Positions 53,022-62,623 of a stretch of 64,000 nucleotides of DNA are shown piece by piece. Source of the DNA: CAYXVJ01 sp050309435 (GTDB taxonomy: Bacteria; Bacillota; Clostridia; Saccharofermentanales; Fastidiosipilaceae); NCBI GenBank assembly GCA_050309435.1, contig JBNRMJ010000013.1, positions 1 through 64,000 on the forward strand, in the 5' to 3' direction. Within the stretch, counting starts at the first letter, position 1; each line of letters begins with the position of its first letter. The notes beneath the pieces are model-generated. The model was not told where the DNA came from, made no database searches, and was given only the letters and a program-made list of their open reading frames with translations. The position numbers were made by a program, and so were the translations under genes.

Positions 53022-55124
53022 ATGGACGGGAAGAAACGGGGAAGGCAGCTGTCTCCATGGAGGCTGTTACTCTTTGTGCTTGTACTGCTCCTGATTGCAG
53101 GCGGGACAAGTCTCTTTTTCGGGCAAAGAAGTCCGGAAGCTTCCACGGCCATCGAGCGTTACAGAACCTATCTGGATGAAAAGCAAATCAAGCAGGCACG
53201 AAGCGTTTACTTCGAAGAGCTCTTCGGTGATGTCGAATTGCAGGCCGAAGCCGAGCGGATCGCGCTCGAGGCGCTGGAGGCGATTCAAGACGATTTCCAT
53301 GCCGTCAGGATTAACTATGAACGTGCCGAAGGCGCCATTCGCGCCCTGGAACAAAGCGGCATCTTTATCCCCACGAATAAAATAACGGAAGCTTATGAAC
53401 GGATTAATCTGGATAACCGGTCCAAATTGCAGTACGAGGCGGGTCGCGTGGCCTGGGGCGCAGGCGAATATCTGGCCGCCGCGCAAGCGTATCGGTTCGT
53501 AGACCCAAGCGATCCTTATTACGATGTGGCCCGGGAAGGCTTAAGGCGCAGTCTGGCTGCCTATCGGGATGCCGTGATCGAAGAAGCGGCTGCGCTGGTC
53601 GAGGAGGGCGAGTATCTGGGTAGTGTCAGCATTCTTGAAGCCGCATTGAAAGAGCTGCCCGAAGACGAGAAGCTAGTCGATGCTTACGGAAAAACGCTGT
53701 ACAGAGCCGATGACCGTTATCGGCAATTTATGATGGAACAAGCCCGGCTGGCCGAAGACGCAGGCAATATGGTCTTTAGCCTGCATATTTTGGATACGGC
53801 TATTTCATATCTGGAGGAGCTAGCGGAACTCGATATTTCGCAGCTGGAAGATCATGTGCTTCGCCAGGCAAATATACAGACAGATATAAGGCTGCTCCGT
53901 GCGGAGGCGGCGCGTTTGCGCGCGAATATTCTAAATGAAGCGGCGGAAAGAATCGATCGCCTGCTGGCCGGCCGGTCCTATGCGGCAGCTCTGGCTGTCC
54001 TGGACGAGGCCCTCGATTTACTCCCGGATGCGGCCAGACTGCTGACGAAACAAGAAGAGATCGAGCGGGCTTTGAATTATACCTTTGATACGTATATGAA
54101 GGCAGGTCCGGAACTGCTGGCACTCGATCCCGGCCTGGCACTGATGAGCGAGTGGCGGGCGAACTTCGGTGATGCCGTGGTAGAAATTTTCCCTGCTCCG
54201 CCGAGCTTCCCGGAAGAACGAATCGAACTGTGGTGGCTTCAACCGGGCGCCAACCGTTTCCAAAGCAGGCTGGTTCTTGAATACAACGAAGATATTCTGA
54301 ACAGTCTGGATCTTGATCCGGATTTATTACGCATGTTCGTCGAACTGCGTTCGGGCGATATCACAGAAACCGTCGAACTTGCCTTGAATGATCCGGCTTA
54401 TACGCTGGACAGCAGAATCGAACGCAGCAAGCTGTTTAGCATGACCGCCCGTTTAACATACGCAGGGGAGGCCTTGCCTGAAGAGATTCTGACGAGTATA
54501 AGGACGCAGCATGCCGTTAGACTTTTTCTAACAGAGAGCAGCTTCTATCATGAGGGCAGTTTCGATGCACTGGCCGATTACAGAAGTTACATGAAAGCGC
54601 TGGAAGAACGAAAAGAAAATGCTATTAATGCCCGATGGAAGACTCTGGTAGAACTCGATTTAGAGGAGCCGTCGGATGAGGGGTCAGCCGGCGAAGAGAC
54701 TTTGGAACCACTGCGCATTCCGAATGTGCGTGACACCGAAGGCAACCGATATCGCGAGCCTTATCTGATCAGTCAGGATACCCGCCTGGGCTTGACCTGG
54801 AAGACAGAGAGCAGCTTCAAGCGCATCCGGGGCAGCGTGGCCTGGCTTGACGAGGGTTCATTGTCGCAGGGCTTTATGAATCAGCTCTTCTTGGATGGCG
54901 GAGAGGCTCTGCTTGCCCGGGAGGAGAATCATCAGGATCTGCAGATTCTTCTTCTGTCGGGGAACCGTCCTTTGCTCGCTTTAAACTTGAACGAAGCGAA
55001 GGATGAAGAAAGCTTCCACCTGGATCTGCCCTTTATCGCCGACGAACTCACGGTGAAGCTTGTCAATCGCAATACAAAAAACGAGGCCTGGGCTTTCATT
55101 CTGGATCTGGAGGTGTCGCCATGA
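53022..55124 (+). CDS. Membrane-anchored helical-repeat (TPR-like) protein A
   Basis: 700 residues. A basic N-terminus and a single membrane segment (about 13-35, LLLFVLVLLLIAGGTSLFF) lead to a long alpha-helical region (about 40-370) with TPR-like spacing (YEAGRVAWGAGEYLAAAQAYRFVD; GEYLGSVSILEAALKELPEDEKLV; GRSYAAALAVLDEALDLLPDA). A beta-rich C-terminal half follows (about 390-700). No catalytic motif is visible. AAGGGA suits the ATG at 53022 better than that at 53016. The gene overlaps the next by ATGA. The N-terminal 60 residues are related to protein B, so the two are paralogues with different ends. Confidence 0.75.
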   Translation: MDGKKRGRQLSPWRLLLFVLVLLLIAGGTSLFFGQRSPEASTAIERYRTYLDEKQIKQARSVYFEELFGDVELQAEAERIALEALEAIQDDFHAVRINYERAEGAIRALEQSGIFIPTNKITEAYERINLDNRSKLQYEAGRVAWGAGEYLAAAQAYRFVDPSDPYYDVAREGLRRSLAAYRDAVIEEAAALVEEGEYLGSVSILEAALKELPEDEKLVDAYGKTLYRADDRYRQFMMEQARLAEDAGNMVFSLHILDTAISYLEELAELDISQLEDHVLRQANIQTDIRLLRAEAARLRANILNEAAERIDRLLAGRSYAAALAVLDEALDLLPDAARLLTKQEEIERALNYTFDTYMKAGPELLALDPGLALMSEWRANFGDAVVEIFPAPPSFPEERIELWWLQPGANRFQSRLVLEYNEDILNSLDLDPDLLRMFVELRSGDITETVELALNDPAYTLDSRIERSKLFSMTARLTYAGEALPEEILTSIRTQHAVRLFLTESSFYHEGSFDALADYRSYMKALEERKENAINARWKTLVELDLEEPSDEGSAGEETLEPLRIPNVRDTEGNRYREPYLISQDTRLGLTWKTESSFKRIRGSVAWLDEGSLSQGFMNQLFLDGGEALLAREENHQDLQILLLSGNRPLLALNLNEAKDEESFHLDLPFIADELTVKLVNRNTKNEAWAFILDLEVSP

Positions 55125-56161
55125 AAAATATTCTGACGACGATTCTGGCCAGGATACGTCAAAATCAAATGGTGGTCATATTGCTTGGCATTGTCCTGCT
55201 ACTACTGATTACGGTCCTTTCTTTAATCAATTACAGTACATTTGATCCTCAGATCGGGCGTTATCAGGATGCCTTGCGCAGGGGTTCGTATGCGGCCGCG
55301 GGCAGGTACTTTGCCGAAGATATACGTGGAGACCTGGAGCTTGAACAGCAGGCCCAGGGTCTGGTGGTGCGCCAGTTGGAGGCACTCAAGGAAGCCTATG
55401 CCGAAAAAGAAATGGACGAGCAGGAGATTCGTGATGTCCTGACCGAGATGCGGGAAGCCCGTTTGATGACAGACAGTCTTCTGATTGATTTGGCCGAAGC
55501 GGATCTGGCTGTTCTGAAGCAGTCTCTGGAGGCCTTCGGGCAGGCCAGGCAAGCCGAGCTTCGGGGAGATGTCGGCGAAGCGATACGGCTTTACTCTCAG
55601 GTGCAGCTGCTCGATCCGAATTATGAGGAAACTCAGGTACGGCTTGGCGAACTGCGCGGACGCTACATCCGCGAGGTCGAGCGCGACATACAGAACATGA
55701 TCGATCGCGAGGCGTTTGCCGCTGCGTTGACTGATTTGAAGGAGGCCGACCTCATCGTTCCGGGAGAGCGTACATGGACCGAGCTTGAAACCGAAGTTCT
55801 CCTAAAGCAAAGGAAGATCTCGAAAGAGGCTATCCTTGACCAAAGCACCAAAGATATAGAGAATCAGGATTATGATCTGGCTCTGATCCGCCTGGAGAAT
55901 GCCAAGCGTGTTTATCCCGATGATCCGAACATCGTGAAAGCTTATCTGGATATCCGCGAGATTGTCGAGCAACTGTATATCACCAGGGCTAAAGCTGCCT
56001 GGGGCCAGGGAGATAAAGACGCCGCGCTGGGGCTGCTGGAAGAGGGGCTCGACTTGATGGCCGACAGTCCTTATCTGACTACCTGGCTAAGTGTTTATGA
56101 AGCTTTCCCGGCACCGGCCGTGCCCGGAAGCGATAACCCTGATTTGGAAGGAATAGAGTAA
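55121..56161 (+). CDS. Membrane-anchored helical-repeat (TPR-like) protein B
   Basis: 346 residues. One membrane segment (about 18-38, VVILLGIVLLLLITVLSLI) is followed by helical repeats throughout: RRGSYAAAGRYFAEDIRGDLELEQQAQ parallels KQIKQARSVYFEELFGDVELQAEAE of protein A, and later ARQAELRGDVGEAIRLYSQVQLLDPNY and KAAWGQGDKDAALGLLEEGLDLM are TPR-like. It lacks the beta-rich end of A. It probably forms a complex with A at the membrane. Its stop is immediately followed by the start of the radical SAM gene. Confidence 0.75.
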   Translation: MKNILTTILARIRQNQMVVILLGIVLLLLITVLSLINYSTFDPQIGRYQDALRRGSYAAAGRYFAEDIRGDLELEQQAQGLVVRQLEALKEAYAEKEMDEQEIRDVLTEMREARLMTDSLLIDLAEADLAVLKQSLEAFGQARQAELRGDVGEAIRLYSQVQLLDPNYEETQVRLGELRGRYIREVERDIQNMIDREAFAAALTDLKEADLIVPGERTWTELETEVLLKQRKISKEAILDQSTKDIENQDYDLALIRLENAKRVYPDDPNIVKAYLDIREIVEQLYITRAKAAWGQGDKDAALGLLEEGLDLMADSPYLTTWLSVYEAFPAPAVPGSDNPDLEGIE

Positions 56162-57277
56162 ATGCCCCCTTTGCATCTTTTGATTAAGCCGGCTTCCAGT
56201 GCATGTAATCTGGCCTGCCGTTATTGTTTTTATGCCGACGTGTCTTCGAAGCGAGAAGTACCGTCATACGGGCGGATGTCTTATGATACGCTGGAAACGC
56301 TGGTGAAAAAGAGTTTTGAACTCGCCGACGAGAGCGTGACTTTCGCTTTTCAGGGAGGAGAACCGACTCTGGCGGGGCTGGCCTTTTTCGAGAAACTCAT
56401 CGACTTCGAAGAGCGCTATAACACCAGAGGAATCGACGTGCATCATGCGATCCAGACCAACGGTATCTTAATCGACGATCAATGGGCCTTGTACCTGAAG
56501 AAGAATCGTTTCCTCGTGGGCCTGTCGCTTGACGGTACCCGGGGTATGCATGACCGTCGCCGCGTACACGTCGGCGGGGACGGCAGTTTCAAGGATGTTT
56601 GGGCGACGGCGAAACGTCTGGAAGAGCACGACATCCCGTTCAATATTCTGACCGTGGTCACGAAGGAAGTTGCCCAAAATGCTTCCCGCGTCTATGAATT
56701 CTATCTTTCGCATAATCTGCGTTATATGCAGTTTATTCCCTGCCTGGATCCGCTGGGCGAAGAACGGGGAGCTGATGAATGGTCGCTGACACCGGGAGAT
56801 TATGGTCAATTTCTCTGTGATCTCTTCGACAACTGGTATAGAGACGTCAGCCGGAGGAATTTCGTTTATATTCGCTTCTTCGAAAATCTGGTCGGCATGC
56901 TGCGTGGCTATCCGCCGGAGAGTTGCGGTATGGCCGGGGTCTGTGCCAGACAGCTGGTTGTCGAGGCAAACGGAGAAGTATACCCTTGTGACTTTTATGT
57001 TCTGGATGAATGGAAGCTCGGGAATATCAAGGAAACGAGCTGGGCTGATCTTGAAGCGAAGCGAGACGAGCTGGGCTTTATCGAGATGTCTCGGCCGATC
57101 GCAGCCGATTGTCAGAGCTGCCGCTATCTGCCGCTTTGCCGGGGAGGTTGCCGTCGTGATCGCGAGCCTGCTCTCGAAGGCGAGATGAGTTTGAACTATT
57201 TCTGCGAATCGTTTAAACGTTTTTATGGCTATGCGCTGCCACGGCTGGAGCGCCTGGCTGCGACTGTCAGGGCATAA
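56162..57277 (+). CDS. SPASM radical SAM protein (anaerobic sulfatase-maturase type)
   Basis: 371 residues. The radical SAM cluster motif is CNLACRYC (Cys15, 19, 22), with FAFQGGEPTLAG, LSLDGTRGMHDRRR and a SPASM end with several cysteine clusters (CGMAGVCARQ, YPCDFY, DCQSCRYLPLCRGGC). This matches anSME enzymes, which oxidise Cys or Ser of sulfatases to formylglycine; related enzymes modify RiPP precursors. No sulfatase or short precursor is in the window, and it lies with zero gap behind two membrane helical-repeat proteins. Substrate outside the window or one of those partners; the family call is firm and the target open. Confidence 0.9.
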   Translation: MPPLHLLIKPASSACNLACRYCFYADVSSKREVPSYGRMSYDTLETLVKKSFELADESVTFAFQGGEPTLAGLAFFEKLIDFEERYNTRGIDVHHAIQTNGILIDDQWALYLKKNRFLVGLSLDGTRGMHDRRRVHVGGDGSFKDVWATAKRLEEHDIPFNILTVVTKEVAQNASRVYEFYLSHNLRYMQFIPCLDPLGEERGADEWSLTPGDYGQFLCDLFDNWYRDVSRRNFVYIRFFENLVGMLRGYPPESCGMAGVCARQLVVEANGEVYPCDFYVLDEWKLGNIKETSWADLEAKRDELGFIEMSRPIAADCQSCRYLPLCRGGCRRDREPALEGEMSLNYFCESFKRFYGYALPRLERLAATVRA

Positions 57278-57322
57278 GTGATATAGCATGTAAGCTTGAT
57301 TGATTGAAAGGCGGGTAGTGTC

Positions 57323-58696
57323 GTGAGTGTTCGAATCGAACGGGATTCCATGGGAGATATTGAAGTAGAGGCGTCCAGATTATGGGGAGCTCAAACCGAG
57401 CGGAGCCGGCGGAACTTTCGAATCGGTACTGAAAAGATGCCGATGGAGTTAATTCATAATCTGGCTTTGATCAAGCAGGCTGCTGCCATGGTCAACGGTA
57501 AGAGAGGGATACTCGATCCGGAACTTGCCGAGGTCATCGCCGAAGCCGCGGCGGAAGTGGCCGCGGGAAAGTGGGATACGGAATTCCCGCTTTCGGTCTG
57601 GCAGACCGGCAGCGGTACGCAGAGCAACATGAACGTGAACGAAGTCATCGCGCATCGGGCCCGACAGCTGAAACCGGATCTTCTGGTCCATCCGAACGAC
57701 CATGTCAATCGCGGGCAGAGTTCCAACGATGTCTTTCCTTCCGCGCTCCATATGACTTTGCTTCGTTTGGCCGAAAACCGTTTACTGCCGGCGGTGGAAC
57801 GCCTGAGCGAATCCTGCCGCAGGCTTTCTTTGCGATTTGCGGATCTAATCAAAATCGGCCGCACGCATCTGCAGGATGCGACTCCCTTAAGTCTGGGCCA
57901 GGAGATCGGTGCTTTTTCATCTATGCTCGATGCGAACAGGAATATGATCGTAGCTGCCATGGACTACCTCAGACCGCTGGCACTCGGCGGAACAGCCGTG
58001 GGAACGGGCCTGAATACTGTAGAGGGTTTCGGCGAAGACTGTGCCGCTCTGCTGTCTGAACTCACCGGTACCTGTTTCGAATCCGAGACCGACAAGTTTC
58101 GGGCTTTATCCAGCCGTGACGCCGTACTCTTCTTTCACGGCAGTCTCGACACTCTGGCAGCCAACCTGATGAAAATCGCCAACGATATCCGTCTCCTGGG
58201 CAGCGGACCCCGCAGCGGGATCGGCGAACTGGAACTGCCGGCCAACGAACCGGGCAGCTCGATTATGCCGGGTAAGGTAAATCCGACTCAGGCGGAAGCA
58301 CTCACCATGGTTGCGGCTCGTGTCATGGGAAACCAGACCACCGTTTCGATTGCGGCTTCGCAGGGTCATCTTCAGCTGAATGTCTTTCTGCCGCTTCTGG
58401 CGGACACGGTTATACAGTCGATTCGGCTTCTCGCGGACGGCTGTGTGAATTTCGCCGAAAAGTGCATGGACGGTATCGAGGCCAACGAAGAGCGTCTCGC
58501 GGCCAACCTCGAGAACTCCCTGATGCTGGTCACGGCTTTGAATCCGTATATCGGCTACGATAAAGCGGCACGAATTGCGAAACTTGCACATGAAAAAGGC
58601 CTGTCCCTTAAGGAAGCAGGCCTGAAATTGGGCTATTTAACGGCTGAGGAATACGATGCCTGGGTTAAACCCGAAGACATGATTCACGGACTTTAA
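57323..58696 (+). CDS. fumC: Class II fumarate hydratase
   Basis: 457 residues. Interconverts fumarate and malate. WQTGSGTQSNMNVNEV, PNDHVNRGQSSNDVFPS, GRTHLQDATPLSLGQE and the signature GSSIMPGKVNPTQAE are all present, including the catalytic His of THLQDA and Ser of GSSIMPG. The start is GTG at 57323 with AAGGCGGG upstream. It is oxygen-stable, unlike class I fumarase. The last four bases (TTAA) are shared with the stop of the opposing ABC gene. Confidence 0.97.
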   Translation: MSVRIERDSMGDIEVEASRLWGAQTERSRRNFRIGTEKMPMELIHNLALIKQAAAMVNGKRGILDPELAEVIAEAAAEVAAGKWDTEFPLSVWQTGSGTQSNMNVNEVIAHRARQLKPDLLVHPNDHVNRGQSSNDVFPSALHMTLLRLAENRLLPAVERLSESCRRLSLRFADLIKIGRTHLQDATPLSLGQEIGAFSSMLDANRNMIVAAMDYLRPLALGGTAVGTGLNTVEGFGEDCAALLSELTGTCFESETDKFRALSSRDAVLFFHGSLDTLAANLMKIANDIRLLGSGPRSGIGELELPANEPGSSIMPGKVNPTQAEALTMVAARVMGNQTTVSIAASQGHLQLNVFLPLLADTVIQSIRLLADGCVNFAEKCMDGIEANEERLAANLENSLMLVTALNPYIGYDKAARIAKLAHEKGLSLKEAGLKLGYLTAEEYDAWVKPEDMIHGL

Positions 58697-59493
58697 GACA
58701 ATAGCATGCGGTCGCCGAGGTCGCCTACGGCCTCGGGATCCTTCGCGCTGAACTGACGGAGCAAGTCTTCGACGGTAAGGCGCTTTTTCTCTTCGCCGGA
58801 GATATCGAGGACCAGCCTGCCGGCATTCATCATCAGGAGACGATCACCATAGGTGATGGCCTGCTGCATGTTATGTGTGATCATCAGCGTGGTCAGATTG
58901 TTCTTCGAAACAACACGCTCGGTGACTTCCATGACTTTAGCGGCGGTTTTGGGATCCAGCGCCGCCGTGTGTTCGTCCAGCAGCAGGAGGCTGGGTTTGT
59001 TCATCGTGGCCATCAACAAGGTCAGGGCCTGACGCTGTCCGCCGGACAGTAATTTCACTTTCTGATGCAGCCTGTCTTCGAGACCGAGATCAAGAGAGGC
59101 CAGCATTTCCTTATAGCGCTTGACTTCGCTCTTTTTGGCATTCCAGCCGAGTGTGCGCTTTTGACCGCGCAGAGCGGCCATAGCCAGGTTTTCGGATATT
59201 TCCATGTCGCCGGCAGTACCCTGTAAAGGGTCCTGGAACACGCGCCCCAGTAAGGCTGCCCTGGCGTGCTCGGGAGTATAGGTAATATCGTGACCGTCGA
59301 TGCGGATCTGACCGTTGTCGGGCATATAGACGCCTGCTATCAGATTCATCAAGGTGGATTTACCCGACCCGTTGCCGCCGATTACGGTGACAAACTCGCC
59401 GGCCTTGATTTCCAGATCCAAACCTTCGAAAACCTGGTTCGCGTTCGGTGTACCCGGATTAAAGGTGATGTGGAGGTTTTTAATCTTGAGCAT
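58693..59493 (-). CDS. ABC transporter ATPase of the TrpX-type importer
   Basis: 266 residues. Walker A is GGNGSGKST, the Q-loop lies near VFQDPLQG, the signature is LSGGQRQALTLLMA, and Walker B is LLLLDEHTAALD with the switch His in LMITHN. It belongs to the importer type linked with ABC_sub_bind proteins. AAGGAGGTGA sets the ATG at 59493, inside the permease gene by 14 bases. It powers uptake by the adjacent permease. Confidence 0.95.
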   Translation of the reverse strand: MLKIKNLHITFNPGTPNANQVFEGLDLEIKAGEFVTVIGGNGSGKSTLMNLIAGVYMPDNGQIRIDGHDITYTPEHARAALLGRVFQDPLQGTAGDMEISENLAMAALRGQKRTLGWNAKKSEVKRYKEMLASLDLGLEDRLHQKVKLLSGGQRQALTLLMATMNKPSLLLLDEHTAALDPKTAAKVMEVTERVVSKNNLTTLMITHNMQQAITYGDRLLMMNAGRLVLDISGEEKKRLTVEDLLRQFSAKDPEAVGDLGDRMLLS

Positions 59494-60421
59494 TCGAGTC
59501 ACCTCCTTCGGATAACTGTCTGGCATGGATGCGACGCAAACGTCTTACTTTAATATTGGAAGACAGCTGAGGCAGCCATAGGGCCAGCGCCACGATAATA
59601 GCCGTGAAAAGTTTGAGGTCGTAGGATTCGATCGGATCCCAACGTAAAACGATGGTGATGGCCAGACGATAAAGGACCGAGCCGATCAGTACGCCGATCA
59701 GGCGCAGCATAAAATGATTCTGGAAGAAGAGTGTCTCGCCGATGATAATAGCGGCCAGACCGATGACGATCGCGCCTGTTCCCATCCCGATATCGGCGAA
59801 GCCCTGTTGCTGGGCGACCAGTGCGCCGCTCATGGCAACCAGACCGTTGCCGAGGATGAGTCCCAGGACCGTCGTCAAGGAAGTATTTATGCCCAGGGCA
59901 CGCACCATCTTCGGGTTATCGCCCGTGGCACGAACCGCCGTACCGATCTCGGTACCGAAGAACCAGTACATTAAAGCGATAACAACGAGCAAAATCGGCA
60001 GCGAGATCAGAAAACTGTAGAGATTACGCGATAGCGCGGAGTCTCTGGCAGCCGAGAAAATCGTTCCCACCTGCAGCAGAGGAATATTCGGCTTACCCAT
60101 GATGCGAAGATTTATCGTGTATAAGGCGATTTGAGTCAGAATTCCGCTCAGAAGCGCGGGGATTTTCATCTGAGTATGCAGAATACCGGTAATCGCACCG
60201 GCAACCATACCTGCCACCGTCGCCGCGATGATGGCCAAAAAAGGATTCCAGCCGCCCATGATGCAAACAGCCGCGACGGCTCCGCCCGTGGTGAAGCTGC
60301 CGTCGACCGTTAAGTCAGAAATTTTCAGTAAACGAAACGTGATATAAAGGCCAAGTGCCATCACGCCCCAGAGAAGTCCCTGGACAACACCGCTGCCCAA
60401 GGCCATTGATAAACCGCTCAT
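59480..60421 (-). CDS. ABC transporter permease of the TrpX-type importer
   Basis: 313 residues with about eight membrane helices. LLKISDLTVDGSFTTGGAVAAV near residue 31 and GTEIGTAVRATGDNPKMVRALGIN as the ATPase-contacting loop are typical of the branched-chain-amino-acid-like permeases. Substrates of the family include aromatic amino acids (TrpXYZ); here it is unproved. It overlaps the upstream binding-protein gene by 4 bases (ATGA). Confidence 0.93.
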   Translation of the reverse strand: MSGLSMALGSGVVQGLLWGVMALGLYITFRLLKISDLTVDGSFTTGGAVAAVCIMGGWNPFLAIIAATVAGMVAGAITGILHTQMKIPALLSGILTQIALYTINLRIMGKPNIPLLQVGTIFSAARDSALSRNLYSFLISLPILLVVIALMYWFFGTEIGTAVRATGDNPKMVRALGINTSLTTVLGLILGNGLVAMSGALVAQQQGFADIGMGTGAIVIGLAAIIIGETLFFQNHFMLRLIGVLIGSVLYRLAITIVLRWDPIESYDLKLFTAIIVALALWLPQLSSNIKVRRLRRIHARQLSEGGDSNAQD

Positions 60422-61437
60422 TTATTTACTCCTGCTTCCGCCAGAATATCCTCGGGGATTTCAAGGTCGATATCGTCTGCGAAACTCTGATTGATGTGAA
60501 TCTTGGGATTCTCCTGATAGCGAATGGGCATCAAGGCGGGATCTTTTCCTTCTTCGAGAATTTCAACCGCCATATCCGCCGTCATCTGACCCAGAACGTA
60601 GTAATCCAGGCTCACCGTCGCCAGACCGCCGTTGTTCATGGCATTTTCTTCGCCTGCGATTACGGGTATCCTGGCTTCGACAGCTACTTGTCTGACGATG
60701 CTCATCGCCGAGGCAAAGACGTTATCCGTCGGAATGTACCAGGCATCGACCTTTCCGACGCTCGACTCGATCACCGATTGGAGGTCGTTGCTGTTGGGCG
60801 TGGAATAGATCGTGCCGTTTAAGCCGATCTCGTCCAGATACTTCATGGCCAGTTCACCCTGAAAAACCGAGTTTGATTCGGATGTGGCGTACATGACAGC
60901 CACATTCCGGACATCCGGAACCAGGCGAACCAGCAGATCGAGTTGTTCTTTGATGGGGTTGAGATCCGATGTTCCCGTGACATTTCGCCCGGGCTTCTCG
61001 TTGGATTCAACCAGATGAGAGGCAGCCGGATCGGTAACGGCGGTTAAAAGAATCGGCACGTCATCGATCAAGTTAACCAGGGCTTCGGCAGACGGTGTCG
61101 CGATACCCAATATCAGATCCAGTTTTGAACTGTCGGCCGCAATGTTCTGCGCAATCGTCTGAGCGTTTGACGGTTCGCCTTGGGCGATCTGAAGGTCAAC
61201 GGTCAGATTTTCTCCTTCTACGTAACCGTGTTCGGCCAGTCTATCCAGAAATCCTTCGCGGGAAGCATCCAGCGCGTCATGTTCGACGAACTGCGAAATC
61301 GCGATCGAAATGGCTTTTTTCATATCGCTGTCGCCGCTGCCTGTGGTCGCGGCAGGACTGCCGCCGCAAGCAGCCAGGGCAACTGTCAGTGCGATGCCTG
61401 CGAGGAATAGCGAACCTCGACGTATGAACTGTTTCAT
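60418..61437 (-). CDS. ABC_sub_bind lipoprotein 1 (TrpX-like)
   Basis: 339 residues. The lipobox is ALAACGG with the lipidated Cys near residue 24. The binding domain has SISISQFVEHDALDASREGF-like opening residues (IAISQFVEHDALDASREGF), VDLQIAQGEPSNAQTIAQN, GIATPSAEALV, TAVTDPAASHLV, NVTGTSDLNPIKEQLDLL and SLDYYVLGQMTADMAVEIL. It captures the ligand outside the membrane. The start at 61437 follows GAGGAGAAA; the frame is open further upstream. It is a close paralogue of the next gene, and the two share one permease/ATPase. Confidence 0.94.
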   Translation of the reverse strand: MKQFIRRGSLFLAGIALTVALAACGGSPAATTGSGDSDMKKAISIAISQFVEHDALDASREGFLDRLAEHGYVEGENLTVDLQIAQGEPSNAQTIAQNIAADSSKLDLILGIATPSAEALVNLIDDVPILLTAVTDPAASHLVESNEKPGRNVTGTSDLNPIKEQLDLLVRLVPDVRNVAVMYATSESNSVFQGELAMKYLDEIGLNGTIYSTPNSNDLQSVIESSVGKVDAWYIPTDNVFASAMSIVRQVAVEARIPVIAGEENAMNNGGLATVSLDYYVLGQMTADMAVEILEEGKDPALMPIRYQENPKIHINQSFADDIDLEIPEDILAEAGVNK

Positions 61438-61530
61438 TTTCTCCTCTTTTCCGAGCATTGATCTTTCTCTAAATACAGTGGTACGGTCAATTAGCGTATG
61501 TGCAGTGGTTTCCGCTCCTAAATTTAAGTA

Positions 61531-61560
61531 ATGATAGCATGAAGATTTTGGCTTGCCCAA
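61531..61560 (-). promoter_or_regulatory. Probable internal promoter before binding protein 1
   Basis: On the minus strand TTGGGC (61555-61560) and TATCAT (61531-61536) are 18 bases apart, and TG precedes the -10 (TGCTATCAT). This would let lipoprotein 1, permease and ATPase be expressed separately from lipoprotein 2. Confidence 0.5.
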
Positions 61561-61621
61561 TCTTGTCAAGTCTGCAAAGCAGCTTGTTCGAATTGCTGAA
61601 AAAAGCTGAACGAAAGCCCGT

Positions 61622-62623
61622 TTAATCCTCTTTGGCGGCTTCTGCGAGTATGGCCGGATCTATTTCGAGACCGATGGCATCTGCGAATTCTTCATTAATA
61701 TAGATCTTGGGGTTCTGCTGATATTGGATGGGCATATCGGCCGGATCCTGGCCGTTTTCGAGGATGTCGATCGCCATTCCGGCTGTCATTTTACCAAGTT
61801 CATAATAATCAAGAGCGACCGTCGCCAGTCCGCCGCCGTCCATCATGTTCTTTTCTCCGATGATAACGGGCATATTCGCTTCTTCGGCGACTTGTCTGAC
61901 GATACCCATAGATGAGGCAAAGAGATTGTCCGTCGGTATATACCAGGCATCGACTTTTCCGATTGTGGACTCGATTACCGCCTGGAGATTATTGCTGTCC
62001 GGAGTCGTATAAATCTCGCCCGTCAGCCCTTTGTCCGAGAGAGCTTCCTGAGCTAATTTACCCTGAAGGACCGAATTGGGTTCGGACGATGCATAAAGAA
62101 TACCGACCGTTTTGGCTTCGGGAAGCAAACGGACCAGTAAATCGATTTGTTCGGTGATGGGGTTCAGATCGGATGTGCCGGTGACATTGGTTCCCGGCTT
62201 CTCGTTGGATAAAACCAGGTCGGAATCTTCCGGATCGGTCACCGCCGTGATGAGTATCGGCGTATCGGTAATGGCGTTGGCCAGCGCTTGAGCCGACGGT
62301 GTAGCAATCGCCAGAAGTAAATCAAAAGAATCGGAAGCGAACTGCTGAGCGATGGTCTGCGCATTGGCTTGATCACCTTGGGCATTCTGGAACTTAATGG
62401 TTAGATTTTCTCCTTCGACATAACCGTTTTCGGCCAGATAGTCGATGAAACCTTCGCGTGAAGCATCCAGAGCGGCATGCTCGATATACTGCGAGATACC
62501 GATGACGATCCTGTCATTTGATCCTGTGCTTTCAGCGGGTGTTTGACCGGTACAAGCCGTGATGCTTAAAGCGAGTACCGCAATAGAGAGGAGCATGGCT
62601 CCCCGGCGTAAAAGTTGTTTCAC
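61622..62623 (-). CDS. ABC_sub_bind lipoprotein 2 (TrpX-like)
   Basis: 333 residues. The lipobox is ITACTG. The binding domain mirrors lipoprotein 1 block for block (GISQYIEHAALDASREGF, GIL-type strands, NVTGTSDLNPITEQIDLL, ALDYYELGKMTAGMAIDIL). The start is GTG at 62623, with GGAGGG four bases upstream; an ATG at 62644 lies before that site. It is the promoter-proximal gene of the cluster, 184 bases from lipoprotein 1. Two binding proteins on one importer suggest different affinities or ligands. Confidence 0.93.
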   Translation of the reverse strand: MKQLLRRGAMLLSIAVLALSITACTGQTPAESTGSNDRIVIGISQYIEHAALDASREGFIDYLAENGYVEGENLTIKFQNAQGDQANAQTIAQQFASDSFDLLLAIATPSAQALANAITDTPILITAVTDPEDSDLVLSNEKPGTNVTGTSDLNPITEQIDLLVRLLPEAKTVGILYASSEPNSVLQGKLAQEALSDKGLTGEIYTTPDSNNLQAVIESTIGKVDAWYIPTDNLFASSMGIVRQVAEEANMPVIIGEKNMMDGGGLATVALDYYELGKMTAGMAIDILENGQDPADMPIQYQQNPKIYINEEFADAIGLEIDPAILAEAAKED

